Assembly: GCA_950106755.1 (NCBI GenBank)
Contig: OX467086.1
Coordinates: 31,576,001-31,640,000 of the forward strand
Length of the DNA: 64,000 bases
Direction: 5' to 3'
Source of the DNA: Climacium dendroides
Taxonomy: Eukaryota; Streptophyta; Bryopsida; Hypnales; Climaciaceae
Numbering within the stretch: position 1 is the stretch's first letter; each line of letters opens with the position of its first letter. The notes under the pieces are model-generated. The model made no database searches. It worked only from the letters and a program-made list of their open reading frames with translations, and had not been told where the DNA came from. Below are positions 59,011 to 64,000 of this stretch, piece after piece. The translations under genes were made by a program, and so were the position numbers.

Positions 59011-60003
59011 TTAGTTCACGGAATAGCACACTCGCCGGATCTCGCCGGCGCTGCCCGTGAGCACATCCACCTGGCTGAGCGCCACCATGGCTTGGGCGAA
59101 GTTGGCGTTGAAGGTGGCGCTGTCGGTGTTGGCCTGGACGGAGCCCTTGGTGCGCGAGTCCACCCACATGCTCTGATCGGAAGTGAGCAAGCCCATCTTG
59201 TTCACGATGTTCTTGAAGTACTGCGAGTCGAACTTGGTGGGCGACACCAAGTCCAGCGGCACTTCCGTGTCTGTGATGTTGGCCATGGGGCACTTCTGCT
59301 TCAAGTCCTGGGCGAAGTGCGCTTGCATGGTGGGGTCGACCTGGGCGCCCTGAATGCGGTTGTCGAAGGTCGCGCACGGCGCCTTCCCGAGGGTGTGAGC
59401 GCCAGCCAGCGCCACCATCTGCGTGGCGTTCAGGCCCTTCTTCTGGAACACATTCAGCAGCGCCGGCACCGTGTTGTTGGGTGTCAGCAGATTGGCGGCC
59501 ACCTCGGAGGATCGGGACACCCTTCCGTCGCGTCTTCCGGCGGGCACGGTCCAGCCTTGTCCTCCCGTCAACTTCACGGTGTCGCGCACGGCGAACTGCA
59601 GCACGTCGGAGCACGAGACCACGCCCGGGCAAGCCTCCTCCACGGCGGCCTTGGCGGCGTCGATGGCCTCGAAGCCGTGGAGGCCGCCGTTGATGATGTT
59701 GGTTCTCTCAGTGTTGGTTCCGTTCAGCAGCAACGACGCGTCGCAGCCGCGCACGAAGCAGTCGTGGTACGCCAGGCGGAGCACGCCGGGCGCCACCGTG
59801 CTGTTCTGCTGGAACGACTTGAGCATGGACTCGTAGATGATGGTTTCCACGTGGGGGCACGAGTGCTGGTAGAAGCCTACTTGGCAACCGCCAGAGCCAG
59901 AACTGGAGAGGCTTCGACTGGCAGCGGCCAAGGGTGCGCTCATGAAGCTGAGAAGGACTGCTGCGGCGCACAGCAGGCCCATCGCGGACCTCGAAACGGC
60001 CAT
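59011..60003 (-). CDS. Class III secretory peroxidase, outer copy (right arm)
   Basis: 330 residues, intronless, mirror of the 38,896 copy. Catalytic Arg76, His80 and His203 and the eight disulfide cysteines are intact. Differences from the 38,896 copy: Val3, Val42, His51, Thr96, Ala116, Gly190, Pro255. Pro255 is also present in the pseudogene at 268-1260, while the three other intact copies have Ala. The leader is of the same subtype as the 38,896 copy. The first sequence difference between the arms when moving outwards falls at codon 255 of this gene, so the homogenised core seems to end inside it. Confidence 0.96.
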   Translation of the reverse strand: MAVSRSAMGLLCAAAVLLSFMSAPLAAASRSLSSSGSGGCQVGFYQHSCPHVETIIYESMLKSFQQNSTVAPGVLRLAYHDCFVRGCDASLLLNGTNTERTNIINGGLHGFEAIDAAKAAVEEACPGVVSCSDVLQFAVRDTVKLTGGQGWTVPAGRRDGRVSRSSEVAANLLTPNNTVPALLNVFQKKGLNATQMVALAGAHTLGKAPCATFDNRIQGAQVDPTMQAHFAQDLKQKCPMANITDTEVPLDLVSPTKFDSQYFKNIVNKMGLLTSDQSMWVDSRTKGSVQANTDSATFNANFAQAMVALSQVDVLTGSAGEIRRVCYSVN

Positions 60004-60231
60004 CGCGCACTTGCTTTCTAGACGTCGAGGAAGTTGAATCCTTCAATGAGATGGATGATCGTTTATTATGTTGTCAGTGATCAAACTGGAATGCGCAAAG
60101 TCTGGATTTCAGAGAATCTGCCTTGAATTGAGAAGTGTCGGTGTGAGATCGGGATCGAGCTGGATTAGCTGATGCGTCCGTGATTGAGAGTTGCTCTGTC
60201 AAGTGATGAGAAGTGCCGAGGGCTCACCAGG

Positions 60232-60239
60232 CTTATATA
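60232..60239 (-). promoter_or_regulatory. TATA box of peroxidase at 60,003
   Basis: TATATAAG on the minus strand, 229 bp upstream of the ATG; mirror of 38,660-38,667. Confidence 0.75.
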
Positions 60240-61709
60240 CGTACGTCCAAACTGACTCCATGCCAGCCGAGGTCTTCGTCCTCTTTGAAACAGTGAATCT
60301 GCGCTTGCCTCGTGGTCTTCTCCGAGTTCCTGAAAGAGCGTGGTTATGCAAATTAGTTTAATTTTATTTTACTCGCTTGCCATTGGCCATATATAATTCA
60401 ACCCCACTTGCTGGTTCCCCGGGTGCAGGATTGCAGTTGCAGCGGTTGACCATTTCGTAGCCGGCCCCGCACTTCAAAGCGGCTGGACCGGTGGATGAAC
60501 TTCCTTCAAGGCAGATGACACGCTGGAGGAATCTTAGTTTCTTGAAATACGAACTGTTCAAGTGGCGGATGCATGGGTGAGGACTGAGGAGTGTTTGAGC
60601 TTGGACCCAAGTTGCCAAACATGGCTTCGTGAGGGGCTTGTGGGGCTTCCGACGTCCGTTACTGTTCTACGCGCGTTGAAATTATATTTAGTTGTAAAAG
60701 GAGTTCAAAGGGCGTCAGTAGAGTTCTTCTTTCTCCCGATCTCTTATCACATTGACACGCACTGGTATGAGTACTATAGCGTTTCCTCGAGTTCCTTATG
60801 TGCGTATTTCTATATAGTTTCACGGAGAATACGTTTGGGTGTGAATATGTGGTTAGGATTTAGGAAGAGTAAACGAATGAAAGATTGTATAGATGATAAT
60901 ATGACATAGTTTGCTTTTAAAATAAGTGATTAATCCCTACAAGATCATTGTCCTCTTAGGGGGACAAATGGGATTTGGAGTAGGTACCTACTGGATAAAT
61001 TTTGTCATGATTTTTTGAAACTTTTGGCTGAATTTTGTCATGATTTTTTGAAACTTTTTTTGAAGATAGAAAAACTAATAAGTTTCATGAAAATATAATT
61101 TTTTTTTCAATTAGTGCTTAGAAACAAAAGTTATGCCCAAATAAGCTCAAAAGAACCCAACAAGGGAGAGGGGTCAACAAAAAAAATTGAAAATTTGAAT
61201 TTGAATCTTTTGAATTATTTTTCTTATAGATTATATTTTTGCCTACAAAAAAAATTTAAAATTTGAATTTGAATCTTTTGAATTTTTTTTCTTATAGATT
61301 ATATTTTTGCCTACATGGAAAGCTTTGATTCATTCCATTTGGTTTTGGTTTTGTTATGAGAAAATTATGGACAATTTATCTTGTATTCGGTCAATTATAG
61401 GCTTATAGCATCTTTTTGAAAAATAACTTGTACGATTCATTTTTTAATGCAATTTTAATAATTTAAAAGAAAATTCACATGGTTCACCATTGAGATTAGT
61501 GCATTTTAATTCTATTTTAGAGATATTAATAATTTAGATTTTCCTTCTATCTCATACATACTTGTACTTAACAATTTTTCTTAAAATTTAAATTTAATTT
61601 TTCTGAATTTTTCCTGAAGCTCAGTATTCTATAGTGTAAAAAATTTAAGTTAAGGAGGTATGCTTTCAAAACTCTAGTGTAAAAAATTTAAGTTTAAGGA
61701 GGTTCAAAG
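60240..61709. other. 5' flank of outer peroxidase, right arm
   Basis: Mirror of the left arm's 36.6-38.66 kb without its satellite expansions. A 115-codon frame at 60,562-60,909 is kept in both arms with five amino-acid differences, but a third, more distant copy (50.4-50.9 kb) breaks it, so I do not call a gene. An approximately 70-bp direct duplication lies at 61,190-61,310. Confidence 0.55.
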
Positions 61710-61925
61710 CATGGTTGTCATACTAAACAAGTTACTATTCATTTCTTGTACCTCTCAAGTACATTTGATGAATAATAACTCGTCCTACATGACAAAAAAT
61801 GAATAGTAACTTGTCCATGAACAAGTTACAATTCATTTCTTGTACCTCTCAAGTACATTTGATGAATAATAACTCGTCCTACACGACAAAAAATAAATAG
61901 TAACTTGTCCAGTATGACGACCATG
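61710..61925. mobile_element. 8-bp-TSD MITE, internally doubled, 216 bp
   Basis: Same family and same target site (gttcaaag, 61,702-61,709 and 61,926-61,933) as the left-arm element at 36,483-36,604, but its interior (acaagttac...ttgtcc) is duplicated in tandem. Confidence 0.9.
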
Positions 61926-64000
61926 GTTCAAAGTCAAGAAATCTAGCTCTGCAATGTACTCAAAAATTTGTTTTTTTCACTTTAAATGTAGATATATTGT
62001 CACTATGAAAATCATTTATTTGGATACCATGTGAATTGTTGGCTTAAAAAAATATAAAAGCATTTACTGGAAGGAAGACAAACTTCTGTAGAAAACATTC
62101 CCTTTTCACACAAAATTTGGAGGCTAAATGTCATGCCTCTATCATCTTGGGTGCCTAATGAACCTTAGTGCACAAAAGAGGACCTTGGGGGTGACTTTCT
62201 AAGCCTTGCAATAGACTAAAAAGGGAGATTTGAGAAACTCCTGATCAAACAAGGCACAATGACGTCTTGATTTGAAGTTGACGATAAAGTGTCATACATG
62301 CTTGGAAAGCTCTTAACAATACGCTTTTAACGGCAGAAAGAACAAGTAATTCAGAGTTGTGATATACAAATTATGGCCGTCCAAAGTTGACTAGGTCCTA
62401 ATGGCGTCGGGACATCTAAGGACTAGATGTGAAGGATTATCAATGAATCCCATAAGAACGTATGGCATGTAGCATATCATTCGAAAGCTATGAATACAAA
62501 GTACCTAGAATAATAAACATTATAAGGTTTTAAGACATGAGTCAAAAGTTATGGACAAAAGAAGAATCGTGGTGAAGGCGTGACGTCTCCTCTGGAGATC
62601 TGAATCTTTGGAGGGCCATAAATTTGCGAGAACTTGCCTAAATGAGATGAGTGAGTAGTTCATCAGTATTTACTTGTTGCTTAAATGTCTAAAATGGACT
62701 TGCATGTTGAATTCGGATCTCTAAGTGCAAAGTTACGTCGGTTGGAAATCCGCAAGTCCAAGCGGTAATGTAACTTGGCGATTTGGATTGAAATTGGGTG
62801 GTCTTTCACAACTCAAGTATACTTGGGGTTCCCCTTCGACCTAAGACAAGGAGGTCTGTTGAATACTACAGAGGGTACTATAGAAGGGGTTGGTTTCCTT
62901 CTTCTCTCCCTCTTGAGTCTTAATGAATCTCAGTAACTCATAGTTGTGGATGGTGACTTCACCACTACTTCAAGGCACCATAGGACACTGTGTGTGTCTT
63001 ATGGCATCGATTAAGTGGAGTCCCGCTCTTTACTAGGCCTTCTTAAATGTGTCTCGAGTTCTGAATGCCAGTTACCTTTAGTGGATGAGTAGCAAATGCA
63101 AAAGGCTAGTATAGAGTCGGGTGACACACAAAAATGGTTAGGACCATGGTGAGTAGTGTCACCATGGATCCTTGCACATTAAGGTGGAACTTTTGTCTCA
63201 TATTACTAAGTTGCATGCTTGGTGTCACAAAGGAAGTGTGTGCTAGTAGTCCCGGTAACTAAGATTTGGCCGAATTAGTTGGAAATGCGGACTAACATTA
63301 TGTGTGCTTGGCATATGCAATGTTAAGCAGTTTGTGACCAAGTGATGCTGCAAGCAGGTTGTAGTGAACCTAGTGAGCTGTTGGAAATTATAAAGTGTCA
63401 TTTGAGTCATGACACTAAAAGAAGTTAAAAATGCATGAAAATGACATGTTTTTTTTAACTCAAATATGTTTAGAGAATACATTTAGATGACCATTGCATC
63501 AATATTCAATTCAAAATGAGCTTTTAATAAAGAATTATTATTATAAGTTTTTTTGTTCATTTTTTAAACAATATTTTCATATATAATATAGGAATGTGAA
63601 AGTTATTTTTTAATTCTGCAGTGTATCTTTTGACTTTAAAACTTTATATCTAATTATTATTAATAAATAAAAATATCGATAATTCAAAATATAAACTTTC
63701 AAAGTAGAAAAATCTATTCATATTTTTTTCATTTCATTTTATTTAAAATTCAAAAAGTATATAGGGGTCCTAAGTTTTGTTCACACATTAACATAAAAAA
63801 AAGGGAATGCACCCTCCAAGATCTTGCATGCAAAATAGTTGATGATGATGACTTTATAGACCTTTCAAATTGCCCTAGGAAAAGATTATATTCATATTTG
63901 GTGAATTTAAATGCGAGCTCCAATTGTTCTTGTATTTGTAGATCCAGATGTTGTTATCATTGGTCATAACAAATCTATAGTTGTAGTATCATTGAATACA
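61926..64000. other. Outer right arm, no gene
   Basis: Mirror of about 34,628-36,474. The insertion near 63,393-63,660 has no counterpart on the left. A minus-strand ORF at 63,243-63,482 spans that junction and is not supported. Confidence 0.55.

Larger units (their letters stand above)
50995..64000 (-). repeat. Right arm of giant inverted repeat (runs off the window)
   Basis: Mirror of 34,628-47,904 around 49,449.5. The inner 8.2 kb (about 51,025-59,239) appears identical to the left arm. The outer part has substitutions, lacks the expanded arrays of the left arm, and carries its own changes: a doubled MITE at 61,710-61,925, an approximately 70-bp duplication at 61,190-61,310, and an insertion of about 270 bp near 63,393-63,660. 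The outer end lies beyond the window. Confidence 0.92.

Noticed and set aside
38878..60021. Long antisense and alternate-frame ORFs (309 and 360 codons) over every peroxidase copy
   Set aside because: They are GC-rich shadow frames of the peroxidase coding sequence; their products are Arg/Gly/His-rich with no domain, while the peroxidase frame has all family motifs.
37990..60909. 115-codon ORF kept in both outer arms upstream of the peroxidases
   Set aside because: Five of 115 residues differ with no clear sign of constraint, and the third copy of the region in the loop (50.4-50.9 kb) does not keep the frame.

Overview
The window looks like nuclear DNA of a land plant, most likely a non-seed one (bryophyte or lycophyte); I cannot name the species. 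Grounds: secretory class III peroxidases, a family of land plants and their streptophyte algal relatives; reconstructable GT-AG introns; CACTA-type and 8-bp-TSD miniature transposons; a TTTAGGG telo-box motif; GC-rich exons in very AT-rich intergenic DNA. I saw no rRNA, tRNA, CRISPR or prokaryotic operon features.

Layout. 0-2 kb: a class III peroxidase pseudogene (minus strand). 2.6-5.7 kb: a three-exon, DUF7869-type, transposon-associated gene (minus) with one in-frame TAG. 6.36-7.12 kb: a tandem array carrying a near-perfect 20-bp palindrome (core TTCAGAGCGGNCGCTCTGAA). 8.86-10.10 kb: a five-exon, 179-aa gene of unknown function. 11.0-12.5 kb: a tandemly duplicated 0.6-0.86 kb repeat, with an inverted copy at 32.5-33.4 kb. 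13.0-13.9 kb: a GC-richer, pyrimidine-rich leader-like region. 13.97-15.44 kb: a second, denser palindrome array with large hairpins. 15.46-21.29 kb: a three-exon gene (1,810 codons, one in-frame TGA) that continues to carry the palindrome in its intron and coding exons and whose middle part resembles a DNA-methyltransferase fold. 21.6-23.5 kb: a degenerate FCP1/HAD phosphatase-like gene. 23.5-34.6 kb: AT-rich repeats with several well-delimited MITEs.

34.6-64.0 kb: a huge inverted repeat. Left arm 34,628-47,904, loop 47,905-50,994, right arm 50,995 to beyond the window end. From 37,990 inwards every mirrored position pair sums to exactly 98,899. Each arm carries two peroxidase genes facing tail-to-tail (38,896-39,888 + and 45,071-46,063 -; mirrored as 52,836-53,828 + and 59,011-60,003 -). 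The inner part of the arms (about 39.66-47.87 kb against 51.03-59.24 kb) looks base-identical, including two identical peroxidases, while the outer part has diverged.

How the parts relate. The four intact peroxidases are near-identical secreted haem enzymes with the same TATA box spacing, so they probably act as a dosage-amplified locus kept uniform by gene conversion between palindrome arms (or the core is an assembly artefact). The DUF7869 gene and the methyltransferase-like gene have different sequences and orientations, but each lies directly downstream of an array of the same palindrome. That shared cis-element is the best candidate here for an undescribed system, perhaps the binding or subterminal repeats of one transposon family. 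Several ORFs are broken by single in-frame stops; where an intact copy exists (the peroxidase pseudogene) the stops are CAG-to-TAG changes, as expected from deamination of methylated cytosine.
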